Made by a program: the position numbers and the translations under genes. This document shows positions 15,810 through 24,707 of a stretch of 46,326 nt of DNA, in pieces. The stretch's first letter is position 1. Every line of letters starts with the position of its first letter. The notes beneath the pieces are model-generated. The model was not told the DNA's origin and did no database searches. It saw only the letters and a list, made by a program, of their open reading frames with translations. The DNA is from Phyllobacteriaceae bacterium (lineage in GTDB: Bacteria > Pseudomonadota > Alphaproteobacteria > Rhizobiales > Rhizobiaceae): positions 1 through 46,326 of the forward strand of contig JAMLIH010000018.1 of NCBI GenBank assembly GCA_023954255.1. The letters are read 5' to 3'.

Positions 15810-18053
15810 ATGCGCAATCCGTTCGAGAAAAAGGGCCGAAGCAAGGGCCGCAACTGGCTGCTGGACATCGATTCGTGGATCGATTCGGCGATGTACCGCC
15901 TGTTTTCGGGCGGTTCGGAAAGCTGGGAAAATCTCGTCATCTTCTTCCAGCGCTTCCGCGCCACGGGCTTCAAGCGCCTGCTGGTGGAGGTTGCCGACGA
16001 GGGGCTGACGCTCGGGCTCGGCGGGCTGATCGTGCTGCTGGCGCTGGCGCTGCCGGCCTTCGACGAGACCTCGAAGAACTGGCGCGACAAGAGCGAATAT
16101 TCGGTCATCTTCCTCGACCGCAACGGCAAGGAAATCGGCCGGCGCGGGGTGCGGCAGGCGGATTCGGACGAGATCGACACCCTGCCCGACCACTTCATCA
16201 AGGCGGTGCTGGCCACCGAGGACCGGCGCTTCTTCGAGCATTACGGCATCGACTTCTTCGGCCTCGGAAGGGCGCTGGCCGAGAACGTGCGGGCCAATTC
16301 CGTCGTGCAGGGCGGTTCGTCGATCACCCAGCAGCTCGCCAAGAACCTGTTTTTGACCAATGAGCGGACGATCGAGCGCAAGATCAAGGAAGCCTTCCTG
16401 TCGGCGTGGCTCGAGACCAATCTGGAAAAGAACGAGATCCTGAAACTCTATCTCGACCGCGCCTATATGGGTGGCGGCAATTTCGGCATCACGGCGGCTG
16501 CCGACTACTATTTCGAGAAAAGCCCGAAGGATCTGACGCTTGCCGAGGCAGCCATGCTTGCCGGCCTCTACAAGGCGCCGACGAAATATGCCCCGCACAT
16601 CAACCTGCCCAATTCCCGCGCGCGCGCCAACGAGGTGCTGACCAACATGGTGCAGGCGGGCTTCATGACCGAGGGCCAGGTGGTGGCCGCCCGCCGCAAG
16701 CCGGCAACCCCCATCGAACGCAACGATGTCGAGCAGCCGGGCTATTTCCTCGACTTCGCCTTCGAGGAAGTTCAGGAACTGGCGCGCGGCCTGCCCGACA
16801 AGACCTTCTATGCCAAGACCACCATCGACCTCGACCTGCAACGGGCGGCCGAGGATGCGATCAACAACCATCTGCGGCAGTTCGGCAAGGAAAAGCGCGT
16901 ATCTGAAGCGGCGCTGGTCTCGATCGACCGCGACGGCGCGGTGCGGGCGATGGTCGGCGGCCGCGACTATGGCGAATCCCAGTTCAACCGCGCCACCAAT
17001 TCGCGCCGGCAGCCCGGCTCCTCCTTCAAGCCGTTCGTCTATGCGACGGCGGTGGAGGAACTGGAACTGGACGAAAACAGCAAGGTGGTGGACGGCAGGA
17101 TTTGCGTCACCCGCAACGGGCGCTCGTGGTGTCCGAGCAACTATTCGGGCAGCTTCCGCGGCCGCATCGACCTGCAGACGGCCATCGTCAAGTCGATCAA
17201 CACGATTCCGGTCAAGCTCTATGTGGGCGCCGACGGGCGGCGCGGCATCGGCGGGGAAAAGATCGTCGCCACCGCGCGGCGCATGGGCGTCACCTCCGAA
17301 CTCATCATGTCGCCTGCCATGGTGCTCGGCGCCAACGGGCTTACCGTGGTGGAGATGGCAACGGGCTATGGCGCGTTCATGACCGGCGGCTACAAGCTCG
17401 ACCGCCACGCCATCGTGCAGCTGACCAACCTGCAGGGCGAGATCGTCTATGACCGCCGCGAGCAGGCGCCGGCGAAAGAGCGGGTGCTTACCGAGCGCAC
17501 TGCCGGGGTGATGAACCGCATGATGGCGCAAATCCCCGAATGGGGAACGGCGACGCGGGCAGCGCTCGACGGCATCCGCGCTGCCGGCAAGACCGGCACG
17601 ACCAATGCCTATCGCGATGCCTGGTTTGTCGGCTTTACCGGCAACTATGTCACCGCGGTATGGATGGGCAACGACAACTACCAGCCGACCAACAGGCTTA
17701 CCGGCGGCAACCTGCCGGCGATGACCTGGAAACAGTACATGACATTCGCCCACCAGAACATCGAATTGCAGCCGATCCCCTATATCGACAATCCGCTGCC
17801 GGGCAAGAATCCGGAGGCTGTTGCCGAGCAGGCGGATGATGGCCTCGCCCCGGCGCTGCGGCCGAAAACCCTGTCGCAGGATGCCGAGGATTATCTGAGG
17901 GAACTGGGACGCAAGCTGCGGCAGGCCAGGCCGATCCAGAAGCGTGACGTGGTTGCCGCGCGCGAACAGGAGCGCCAGGCAGACACAACCGTGCTGGCGG
18001 GACGGGTGAACGGGCAGCAGAATGGCGGCGCTGCGCCGCAAGTGGCGCAATAG
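15810..18053 (+). CDS. Penicillin-binding protein 1A, bifunctional
   Basis: This 747-residue class A PBP makes and crosslinks glycan strands in the periplasm. A cytoplasmic basic N-terminus is followed by a membrane anchor at about residues 66-84 (GLGGLIVLLALALPAF). The glycosyltransferase 51 domain shows TEDRRFFEHYGID with catalytic Glu137, GGSSITQQLAKNLF and RAYMGGGNFGI. The transpeptidase motifs are SSFK (Ser404-Lys407), SIN (462-464) and KTGT (594-597). All catalytic motifs are present. A Q/A/N-rich tail ends the protein. The ATG at 15810 is preferred to a TTG three codons earlier. Two small exported proteins follow within 45 bp and may be co-transcribed. Confidence 0.95.
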   Translation: MRNPFEKKGRSKGRNWLLDIDSWIDSAMYRLFSGGSESWENLVIFFQRFRATGFKRLLVEVADEGLTLGLGGLIVLLALALPAFDETSKNWRDKSEYSVIFLDRNGKEIGRRGVRQADSDEIDTLPDHFIKAVLATEDRRFFEHYGIDFFGLGRALAENVRANSVVQGGSSITQQLAKNLFLTNERTIERKIKEAFLSAWLETNLEKNEILKLYLDRAYMGGGNFGITAAADYYFEKSPKDLTLAEAAMLAGLYKAPTKYAPHINLPNSRARANEVLTNMVQAGFMTEGQVVAARRKPATPIERNDVEQPGYFLDFAFEEVQELARGLPDKTFYAKTTIDLDLQRAAEDAINNHLRQFGKEKRVSEAALVSIDRDGAVRAMVGGRDYGESQFNRATNSRRQPGSSFKPFVYATAVEELELDENSKVVDGRICVTRNGRSWCPSNYSGSFRGRIDLQTAIVKSINTIPVKLYVGADGRRGIGGEKIVATARRMGVTSELIMSPAMVLGANGLTVVEMATGYGAFMTGGYKLDRHAIVQLTNLQGEIVYDRREQAPAKERVLTERTAGVMNRMMAQIPEWGTATRAALDGIRAAGKTGTTNAYRDAWFVGFTGNYVTAVWMGNDNYQPTNRLTGGNLPAMTWKQYMTFAHQNIELQPIPYIDNPLPGKNPEAVAEQADDGLAPALRPKTLSQDAEDYLRELGRKLRQARPIQKRDVVAAREQERQADTTVLAGRVNGQQNGGAAPQVAQ

Positions 18054-18096
18054 TCCGGCAGGCAATGGGGCGGTTTTTCATCAACGGAGCAGGCTT

Positions 18097-18678
18097 GTGC
18101 GGTTGATCGCCGATACCGTTATCGTTGTGCTGGTCGGACTGGCGCTTGGCGGGGCTTCGGCCTGGTATACGATCAATACCGGGCTGGGTTTCGGCGGCAT
18201 CCGCTCCGGTCCGTGGGTCTCCTGGCCATTCGCCAGCGGGGCTGCCGTCGACCCCTACACCATGGCCAAGACCGTGCGCAACGGCACCATTCCGCTGGGA
18301 GCCGCGGAAGGGCTTGCCTTCGAAGCGACCGCCGACAGCCGCGGCGAGGCCCTGCAACTTGCCTGCGACTACATCGTTTCCGGCACGACGCCGCCCTCCA
18401 AGCTGTGGACGCTTGCCGCCTACACTGCCGGGGGCGAGAGCATCACGCCGGAAAACGGCAGCCGCTCGTCGGTTCATTCCGGCCGCCTGCTGCGGTTTTC
18501 CGACGGTTCCTTCCGCATCCTGATCAGCCCGCAGCCCAAGGCCGGCAACTGGCTTGGAACCGCCGGCGAAGGCCGTTTCCGGCTCGTGCTGAGGGTTTAC
18601 GACACGCCGGTGACCAGCACCTCCGGACTGGTTTCGCCAACCATGCCCAACATCATCAAGGGGGACTGCGAGGCATGA
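18097..18678 (+). CDS. DUF1214-domain membrane-anchored protein
   Basis: This 193-residue protein has a single N-terminal hydrophobic segment (residues 5-25, ADTVIVVLVGLALGGASAWY) and a DUF1214-type beta domain (WTLAAYTAGGESITPENG, RILISPQPKAGNWLGT, FRLVLRVYDTPVTS). A GTG at 18097 is the best start because CGGAG lies at 18085-18089. It is coupled to the next gene by an ATGA overlap (18675-18678). DUF1214 and DUF1254 often occur together in one protein or as neighbours; in rhizobia they are a tandem pair of unknown function. Its place behind PBP1A suggests an envelope role. Confidence 0.88.
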   Translation: MRLIADTVIVVLVGLALGGASAWYTINTGLGFGGIRSGPWVSWPFASGAAVDPYTMAKTVRNGTIPLGAAEGLAFEATADSRGEALQLACDYIVSGTTPPSKLWTLAAYTAGGESITPENGSRSSVHSGRLLRFSDGSFRILISPQPKAGNWLGTAGEGRFRLVLRVYDTPVTSTSGLVSPTMPNIIKGDCEA

Positions 18679-19232
18679 ACTGGCGCATCGTCTACCTGCT
18701 GGTCATGGGACTGGTGCTTGCCGGCATCGTCCACATCGCGATCGTGCTGATGATTCCCAAATACGGCACGAGGGGCGCCTGGGCGTTTCTTTCCGGCAGG
18801 ACGGAGCTCTACCGCTTCACGCCGCTGCGGCCCGAGCAAACCGGCTCGGCGATCTCGGAGGTCGATCCGTTCTTTTCCTACGGCATATGCCGCTTCGATC
18901 TGGAAGAGGCCGGCCTCAGGCTGCGCGGACCCGAGACGGCCAGCTTCTGGTCCGCATCGGTGTTCGACGAGGATGGCGCAGTGGTCTACAGCCTCAACAA
19001 CCGCACCTCGATCGAAAACAATCTCGACCTGCTGATCCTGACACCGCTGCAGGGCCTGGAAATGCGCGAGGCGCAGATCGAGCGTTTCGAGACGTCGGTT
19101 GTGGTGGAGGCCGATATCGAGAACGGCTTCGTGATCGTGCGGGTGTTTCAGCCCGATGACAGCTGGACGGCGACCAACCGCAATTTTCTCAGTGAAACCA
19201 ATTGCGAGAAATTCGTAATCGATGCGGGATGA
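18675..19232 (+). CDS. DUF1254-domain membrane-anchored protein
   Basis: This 185-residue partner of the DUF1214 protein has an N-terminal membrane segment at residues 5-27 (IVYLLVMGLVLAGIVHIAIV) and a periplasmic domain (DPFFSYGICRFDLEEAGLRL, SFWSASVFDEDGAVVYSLNN). The start ATG overlaps the upstream stop, so the pair is translationally coupled. DUF1254/DUF1214 proteins of other bacteria are exported; no enzymatic motif is visible here. Confidence 0.88.
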   Translation: MNWRIVYLLVMGLVLAGIVHIAIVLMIPKYGTRGAWAFLSGRTELYRFTPLRPEQTGSAISEVDPFFSYGICRFDLEEAGLRLRGPETASFWSASVFDEDGAVVYSLNNRTSIENNLDLLILTPLQGLEMREAQIERFETSVVVEADIENGFVIVRVFQPDDSWTATNRNFLSETNCEKFVIDAG

Positions 19233-19277
19233 CGCGCGGCCGCGGCCGGCATCGCATGCCCGCTCTCATGCCACGCT

Positions 19278-19466
19278 CTAGACCCGGGGAACCGGGCGGC
19301 GGATACGCTGTGACGGCAAGCTCATCTGGCGCTCGTAGCGAACGCCGGTAAAGAACAGAAGCTCAGCCGTCTTGCGTCCGTCCGGGCGCTTGACGGCAGC
19401 CGCCTTCTTTACATGGCTTGCCACTGCTTCTGCTTCTCTTGCAGGGAACTGGATTACCTGTCCCAT
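19278..19466 (-). CDS. Small conserved rhizobial-type protein, 62 residues
   Basis: This short basic protein (MGQVIQFPAREAEAVASHVK, then RPDGRKTAELLFFTGVRYER) is read from an ATG at 19466 with AAGGAG just upstream. The C-terminal FFTGVRYERQ block resembles short conserved hypothetical proteins of Hyphomicrobiales. Similar small proteins with a VIQFP start are common there, but I know of no function. It points away from the DUF2336 gene, so the intergenic region between them carries divergent control elements. Confidence 0.7.
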   Translation of the reverse strand: MGQVIQFPAREAEAVASHVKKAAAVKRPDGRKTAELLFFTGVRYERQMSLPSQRIRRPVPRV

Positions 19467-19554
19467 CAGGCTTCTCCTTGGGAGGTTCGGTTGCACCCCG
19501 GCGAAACGAATCACTTTACGTTTCGGGAGGTACAGGGATTGAACGCCAACGTGG

Positions 19555-19569
19555 TTAACAGTTCGCTAA
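19555..19569. promoter_or_regulatory. CtrA-like box TTAA-N7-CTAA
   Basis: TTAACAGTTCGCTAA differs by one base from the CtrA consensus TTAA-N7-TTAA of alphaproteobacteria. It lies 94 bp upstream of the DUF2336 gene start and 89 bp upstream of the small divergent gene. The same one-mismatch form appears at 23430-23444. Binding is inferred from sequence only. Confidence 0.4.
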
Positions 19570-19662
19570 CACATTCAGGAGCACTCTGGCCGGCAAGCGA
19601 CGACGATTCGCCGGCGGCCGTGTTTCCTGCCGCCCTTGCATGCAAAGAAGGTCCGGCATTTC

Positions 19663-20970
19663 ATGGGTGTTCAAGCTCCTTTTGTCAGCGCAAACAGCGA
19701 AACCGAGGCGTTTTCCCGGCGCGCGCGGCATACCCGCATTCTTGTCGATGCCACCCGCGACCTGACCAATAATCCGCGCCCCTCGGCACAGCAGATCGAG
19801 GCCTACAAGGAACTCTTCTATCAGCTCGCAGACCGGCTGCTGCCGGCCGACAGGCGGCTGATCTCGGCGCTGGTGGCACGTTCCGCCTTCACGCCGCGCG
19901 CCGTTGCCCTCTATCTTGCCCAGGACAGTCTCGATGTCGCGATCCCCTGCCTGCTCTATTCGCCGGTTCTGGGCGAACTGGATCTGAAGGAAATCGCCCG
20001 CAAGATGGGGCCTGCCCATGGCGACGTGATCGCAAAGCGCATCGTTCCGCCGATGCAAGGCAGCGCAGATGAAGCGGAAGCGGCCGAGGAGCCGCCGATG
20101 GCGCCAGAGACAACCGTTGAAACGGTTGTGGCCGTCGGTGAGCCGACTGTTCCGGAAGCAAATGAAATTTCCCTGCAGGACACTGCCTCGCTGGAAATAC
20201 GTCTCGAACGGTCCAGCCCCTTCGGCAGAACACCCACCGAGGCTTCCCTGATCGAGGAAGCGTCAGAAGATGCGATTGGCGGAGCCGAATGGCTCAATGG
20301 CGAGGAAATCGTTGCGCTCGCCTCCTCCGGCGGCCGGCTCGGGCGGCAGAAGTCCGACCGTCAAGCTCAACCAGACACCGGACTTGCTTCCGGCGAAAGC
20401 ACAGCAGGCGAACGCACCGCCGCAACAGCGTTGCAGCACCGGGAGAAGCACTTCAGCCCGCTTGCGATGCGCGACACACGCCATCTGCTGGCACTTGCCC
20501 GCAGCCAGAACCGCAAGGCGCTGTCGAAGAAGATCGCCGCCCTGTCGGGGCTGGAAGACAGCACCATCTCCGCCCTGTTGAGAAAAACGCGTGGAGATGA
20601 AGTCGTCTATCTGGTCAAGGCACTCAACCCCGGCAGCCCGCAAGACCTCAAACTGCTGCTGATGATTGCACCTCGTTACGGCCGCACACAGGATGCCTAT
20701 CGCAGCGCCAAGACCTTGCTGGGTGAACTCGATACCGGCATCTGCCGCATGATCTTCAATCAGGTCGGCGCAACCTTCGACCTGCCCCGGCTGGAAACCA
20801 TCGTAACACCCGGCGCAGAGGCCGATGCGGAATTTGCAAGGGCAGCGCGGGTGCGGCGGGAGGAAATCGGCCGCGGCATTGACGGCCGCTCGGTGGAAGC
20901 CAGGCCCGTTCCCAATCCCGCCGGTCAACCGGCCCATGGCGGCAGGGTGATGCAACCGGCCGGTGCCTGA
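19663..20970 (+). CDS. DUF2336 protein
   Basis: This 435-residue DUF2336 family protein is widespread in alphaproteobacteria and has no defined role. The N-terminal half is a helical repeat (ARHTRILVDATRDLTNNPRP, YKELFYQLADRLLPADRRLI, VAIPCLLYSPVLGELDLKEI). An acidic, poorly conserved linker at about residues 135-260 follows, then a second helical block (DTRHLLALARSQNRKALSKK, LSGLEDSTISALLRK). The ATG at 19663 is preferred over a TTG nine codons upstream. A CtrA-like box upstream suggests cell-cycle control. Its 3' end meets the convergent DUF1491 gene. Confidence 0.88.
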   Translation: MGVQAPFVSANSETEAFSRRARHTRILVDATRDLTNNPRPSAQQIEAYKELFYQLADRLLPADRRLISALVARSAFTPRAVALYLAQDSLDVAIPCLLYSPVLGELDLKEIARKMGPAHGDVIAKRIVPPMQGSADEAEAAEEPPMAPETTVETVVAVGEPTVPEANEISLQDTASLEIRLERSSPFGRTPTEASLIEEASEDAIGGAEWLNGEEIVALASSGGRLGRQKSDRQAQPDTGLASGESTAGERTAATALQHREKHFSPLAMRDTRHLLALARSQNRKALSKKIAALSGLEDSTISALLRKTRGDEVVYLVKALNPGSPQDLKLLLMIAPRYGRTQDAYRSAKTLLGELDTGICRMIFNQVGATFDLPRLETIVTPGAEADAEFARAARVRREEIGRGIDGRSVEARPVPNPAGQPAHGGRVMQPAGA

Positions 20971-20973
20971 TCC

Positions 20974-21321
20974 TCACATTCGCGGATCGGCAATGTCGAT
21001 GGAGACCAGTTCCGTCCGCTTTTCGATTTCGACGATCCAGCAGTCGGGATCGAATTTCACCTGACGATCGAGAAACTCGCCGACCTCCTGCGGGCCAGCC
21101 TGCCGCAACCGCTCCTCGAACAGCCGCTCGCCGCTGCCGCTTTCGGCGGCAAACACCTGCGGGGCGGGAGCATAGACATTCGCCAGATCGCCGTCTGTAC
21201 GGTGAACCACGAAAATGGCACCTGCGTCTTCCGCCCCCTTGCGCAGCACAGCGCCAAAGGCGCCGTCGACCTGTTCACGGCGAAGGATCGCGGAGACGAA
21301 TATGGATGATTTCAACCGCAT
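20974..21321 (-). CDS. DUF1491 protein
   Basis: This 115-residue cytoplasmic protein matches the DUF1491 family of alphaproteobacteria (RREQVDGAFGAVLRKGAEDA, GAIFVVHRTDGDLANVYAP, and the C-terminal DPDCWIVEIEKR). No catalytic motif is visible. It lies downstream of, and in the same direction as, the peptidoglycan-binding protein and histidine kinase genes, so the three may share a transcript. Confidence 0.92.
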   Translation of the reverse strand: MRLKSSIFVSAILRREQVDGAFGAVLRKGAEDAGAIFVVHRTDGDLANVYAPAPQVFAAESGSGERLFEERLRQAGPQEVGEFLDRQVKFDPDCWIVEIEKRTELVSIDIADPRM

Positions 21322-21368
21322 GCGGCTGACTATCAGTGATGCGCGCGGCTGTCAGCCCCGGCAATCGA

Positions 21369-22082
21369 TCAGGAGTGAACCAGCTTTTCTATCGTCGCCT
21401 GGTCCGGCTGGCCGGTTGCCTTCAGGCCGTGCTGTTGCTGGAACTGCCTCAGCGCCTGTTCGGTCTGGCTGCCGAAAATGCCGTCGACATCGATCTCGCT
21501 GCCGGTTGCACGGGCAAGATGCTCCTGAATGCGCATCACGAGAGCCCGGTTGAGCGTATCATCTTCGGAAAGCACCGGCCCGGTGTCGGCGATCAGTCCT
21601 GAAAGCCGGTCCGTCTGCGTCGAGGCGGTGATCTTCGGCAGGCGGCTTTCAACCAGCGAAACCAGTTCCGCCGTCGCCTTGCCGGTTTCGGGCAGGCCAT
21701 TGCGTTTCTGGTAGGTTGTGATGGCGGCACGCGTCATCGGTCCCATCAGGCCGTCTACCTCGCCGTCATAGTCGCCGGTGCGGGAGAGGGCTGCCTGCAA
21801 CTGCGAAACGAGCCGGGACTGCTGGGCGACGCGGGCACTCGTGGGAACCGGCGTTTTCTTGGGTTGTATACGGGAGGTCTGTACCGGGCGCACATCGGGC
21901 ACCGACTGGGTAGTCGTCATGTCGCGCGTCGCCCAGATCGGATCGGGATGCGCGCCACTCTGTGCATAAAAGGCGTTGCCCGCCACAAGCGCGAAGGCAA
22001 TCGCGAAGGTACATCCTCCTGCGGCGACAGACGGGTTGTTCTGAAGCACGGAAAAGAACCGGTCCATGATGCTGCTAGCCAT
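21369..22082 (-). CDS. Membrane-anchored protein with two peptidoglycan-binding domains
   Basis: This 237-residue protein has a membrane anchor at about residues 22-40 (GCTFAIAFALVAGNAFY), a proline/threonine-rich linker, and two PG_binding_1 domains. The first is LVSQLQAALSRTGDYDGEVD with RAAITTYQKRNGLPETG; the second is VMRIQEHLARATGSEIDVDG with EQALRQFQQQHGLKATG. The start was placed at the ATG at 22082 because AGGAG precedes it at normal spacing. It starts directly after the stop of the histidine kinase gene and is likely co-transcribed with it. The layout suggests a sensor or structural link to the cell wall. Confidence 0.88.
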   Translation of the reverse strand: MASSIMDRFFSVLQNNPSVAAGGCTFAIAFALVAGNAFYAQSGAHPDPIWATRDMTTTQSVPDVRPVQTSRIQPKKTPVPTSARVAQQSRLVSQLQAALSRTGDYDGEVDGLMGPMTRAAITTYQKRNGLPETGKATAELVSLVESRLPKITASTQTDRLSGLIADTGPVLSEDDTLNRALVMRIQEHLARATGSEIDVDGIFGSQTEQALRQFQQQHGLKATGQPDQATIEKLVHS

Positions 22083-22091
22083 CTCCATCTC

Positions 22092-23384
22092 CTATGCGAT
22101 ATTGCGCAATATTCTCAGCGGCTCCCCCAGGCCTTTCTCACCCGCCTCCGTTTTCTCGGCCGCCGGGGCGTCCATCGCCTTTTCGATGCGGCAGATTTTC
22201 GACGGGGAGGCGACCGGCCGGGCAGCGGCGCCGTGAATGGGCAACCGAACGGTGACCACGGTGCCGTGATCGCGCCGGCTTTCGAAGCGAACCTCGCCGC
22301 CATGCAGTTCGACAAGGCCCTTGACCACGGAAAGACCGAGGCCGGTTCCTTCGTAGCGGCGGTCATGCTTGCTGTCCGCCTGGAAGAAGGGCTGGCCGAG
22401 ACTTTCGATATGTTCCGGCGAAATGCCGATACCGCTGTCCTTCACGGTAATTGTGGCAAAGCGGGCGCTTCGCGCCCCTTCCAGCGAAACCGCTGCACCC
22501 TCGGGCGAGAACTTGATGGCATTGGAAAGCAGGTTGATGACGATCTGGCGGACCGCTTTTTCGTCGGCCACAACCTCGGGAAGATCGTCGATGCTTGCCA
22601 TTTCGATGGCAATCGAACGGGTCTCGGCCTGGCCGCGCATGATTGCTGCCGTCGCGCGCAGGCATTTGGCGAGGTCAAACCGGTGCGGCTGAAGCTCATA
22701 CATGCCGTGCTCGATCTTCGACATGTCGAGGATGCCGTTGAGCACGTCCAGCAGGTGGCTGGCGGAATCGTGGATCAGGCCTACATATTCCTCCTTGCGC
22801 TCGGCTGCAAAATCGGCAGCAACCGGTGATTTCAGCAATTCGGAGAAACCGAGAATGGCGTTGAGCGGCGTGCGCAGCTCATGGCTCATATTGGCGAGAA
22901 AGCGGCTTTTGGCGATGTTGGCGTGCTCCGCCTCGTCGCGCAGCCTTTCGGCCTGGGCTTCCGACTCCCTGGCCTCGGTCACATCGCGATAGGCAAAGAC
23001 GCGGAACTGCGAACCGCTTGCCTGTTCGAGACCACCGGCGGTTACTTCGAGCCAACCTGCGGCATTTGCCCGCTGGCGAAGCGGCCGGAAGTCGAGCCGG
23101 CCGCCACTGTCCCCGGCGCCTGCCAGAAACCGGCCGACGGCAATACGGTCCTGAACATGCACCAATTCGAGAAAATGTCCGGGTTCCTCGCCCTGAGCGA
23201 GACCCAGCATGGCTGCTGCCCGGCTGCTTGCCCACAACAGCCTGCCGCCTGCATCGTGGATGGTTGCGGGTTGCACCAGATCCGGATTGCCGAGCTCGCG
23301 GCAAAAGGCTTCCGCCTGAACGAACCTGCCGATCAGGATTTCAAGTGCCTTTCCGGCTGTCTCGTGTGAAGGGGTGTAACGCAA
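22092..23384 (-). CDS. Soluble PAS-domain histidine kinase
   Basis: This 430-residue kinase has no membrane segment. A PAS domain spans roughly residues 35-135 (TIHDAGGRLLWASSRAAAML). The HisKA H-box is FLANMSHELRTPLNAILGFS with phospho-acceptor His168. The ATPase domain has the N-box INLLSNAIKFSPEGAAV, G1 DSGIGIS and G2 GTGLGLSVVKGLVELHGG. It resembles the PleC/DivJ-like kinases of alphaproteobacteria in its H-box, but the identity is not clear. Translation starts from a TTG; no better ATG is seen. A CtrA-like box lies 46 bp upstream. The partner response regulator is not in this window. Confidence 0.92.
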   Translation of the reverse strand: MRYTPSHETAGKALEILIGRFVQAEAFCRELGNPDLVQPATIHDAGGRLLWASSRAAAMLGLAQGEEPGHFLELVHVQDRIAVGRFLAGAGDSGGRLDFRPLRQRANAAGWLEVTAGGLEQASGSQFRVFAYRDVTEARESEAQAERLRDEAEHANIAKSRFLANMSHELRTPLNAILGFSELLKSPVAADFAAERKEEYVGLIHDSASHLLDVLNGILDMSKIEHGMYELQPHRFDLAKCLRATAAIMRGQAETRSIAIEMASIDDLPEVVADEKAVRQIVINLLSNAIKFSPEGAAVSLEGARSARFATITVKDSGIGISPEHIESLGQPFFQADSKHDRRYEGTGLGLSVVKGLVELHGGEVRFESRRDHGTVVTVRLPIHGAAARPVASPSKICRIEKAMDAPAAEKTEAGEKGLGEPLRILRNIA

Positions 23385-23727
23385 AACCTGTATGCCCTTT
23401 GTATTCGGGCCAAGGTTCGCACAGCACCTTTAATGGAACCCTAAATGCGGCTCCACGCGGCCTGCTGCATGGCCACGAAGGGGATAAATCGGTGTTTACT
23501 TACTGACATGGTTAATGGTTGGTCACCACACGCCAGCCCCGCCCGCGGTTCCGCCGGCGCGAAAATGGCAGTTTTCCCTCGTTTGCCGGGCCACGAGGCA
23601 GCGCGGCGGCGAACCGGCTTTACGGGACCAATACGCGATCGCTACAATTTTAAACAAATGCCGCGAACGGAATGAAACGATCCTTATCGCGCCCATGCTA
23701 GAAGCTGCGGCGGGAAAGGTGAAAAAC
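23385..23727. promoter_or_regulatory. Divergent control region between the kinase and DUF5330 genes
   Basis: This is a 343-bp gap without a supported gene. It contains a CtrA-like full box TTAATGGAACCCTAA at 23430-23444 and a CtrA half site (TTAACCAT on the minus strand) at 23509-23516, within ATGGTTAATGG. An in-frame upward extension of the DUF5330 protein exists but is not protein-like, so the region is taken as regulatory. Confidence 0.4.
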
Positions 23728-24090
23728 ATGTTCTTTATTCGCGCAGTGTTCTGGTTGTCCGTGGTGGTTGCATTCATCCCGGTAAATCCGTCCGACCTCA
23801 ACGAAGACCAGCGTGCCGTCTCGGCACTCGAAACGGTCGGGCTCGCCCAGTCGGTGGTCGAGGACGTTGCGGCGTTCTGCACGCGCAATCAGGGCACCTG
23901 TGAAACCGGCGGCCAGCTGTTCTCGCAGATGGGCATCAAGGCGCGCGAAGGCGCCCGCATTGCCTATGGCTGGCTCGACAAGCGTTACGGCCCCGATGCA
24001 CAAACGAATGCACAGGCGAATGCGCAGGCGGCCGACCAGGGGAATGAAAGCACCGACCCGGTTGAGACCGGTGCCGTCAGGCTCGACTAA
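23728..24090 (+). CDS. DUF5330 small exported protein
   Basis: This 120-residue protein begins with a signal-like hydrophobic segment (MFFIRAVFWLSVVVAFIPV). It continues with DLNEDQRAVSALETVGLAQS, a cysteine pair (FCTRNQGTCETGG) likely to form a periplasmic disulfide, and IAYGWLDKRYG. The tail holds a short QTNAQANAQA repeat. These features fit DUF5330, a family of Hyphomicrobiales without known function. The ATG at 23728 was chosen because GGGAAAGGTG precedes it and the signal segment starts there. Confidence 0.82.
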   Translation: MFFIRAVFWLSVVVAFIPVNPSDLNEDQRAVSALETVGLAQSVVEDVAAFCTRNQGTCETGGQLFSQMGIKAREGARIAYGWLDKRYGPDAQTNAQANAQAADQGNESTDPVETGAVRLD

Positions 24091-24276
24091 GCACGCCTGC
24101 CACCATACGGGCAGTGCTTGACCTGACCCGGGCCAATGATCGGGGGCGCTGCTTCCGATTGCACCATCGGGTCCTTCCGTTTCCATCCAAATCCGAATTG
24201 CCGCGGGCTGTTCACCCGGCAGACGCTATCCTGTATGGGTTTTCCGGAAGAACAAGCCTGCCAGACGGAAGCCTGC

Positions 24277-24693
24277 ATGACGATTGATGAAATCATCGAG
24301 AATTTCGAACTCCTGGATGACTGGGAAGACCGCTACAAATACCTCATCGAGCTTGGCGACCAGCTCGAGCCGTTTCCCGCCGGCAAGCAGGATGCCGCAC
24401 ACAAGGTGCAGGGTTGCGTCAGCCAGGTGTGGATCGACAGCGAGGCTGAGGGCAGCGGCGATCCGGTGATCCATTACCGCGGTACGTCCGATGCCCATAT
24501 CGTGCGCGGGCTCATTGCCGTCACGCTCGCGCTGTTTTCCGACCGCAAGGCGAGCGAAATCGTCAAAACCGATCATCAGGCGGTGTTCGACCGGCTGGGT
24601 CTTGCCGAGCACATCACGCCACAACGCTCGAACGGACTGCGTTCGATGGTGCAGCGGGTAAAGGACATCGCGGCAGCCGAACTTGCGGGATGA
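24277..24693 (+). CDS. sufE: SufE cysteine desulfuration protein
   Basis: This 138-residue SufE-family protein takes sulfane sulfur from the desulfurase SufS and passes it to Fe-S cluster assembly. The acceptor is Cys47 in the conserved VQGCVSQVW loop. The N-terminal TIDEIIENFELLDDWEDRYK and the C-terminal LGLAEHITPQRSNGLRSMVQ are family hallmarks. The ATG at 24277 follows GGAAG and matches the normal SufE start; a longer reading from 24136 is not supported. It stands alone here, away from a suf operon, as in many rhizobia. Confidence 0.95.
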   Translation: MTIDEIIENFELLDDWEDRYKYLIELGDQLEPFPAGKQDAAHKVQGCVSQVWIDSEAEGSGDPVIHYRGTSDAHIVRGLIAVTLALFSDRKASEIVKTDHQAVFDRLGLAEHITPQRSNGLRSMVQRVKDIAAAELAG

Positions 24694-24707
24694 ATCGCGC
24701 TGCAGGT

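Noticed and set aside
15693-18065. 790-codon minus-strand open frame
   Set aside because: Antisense shadow of the PBP1A gene, whose catalytic motifs are all in the plus-strand frame.
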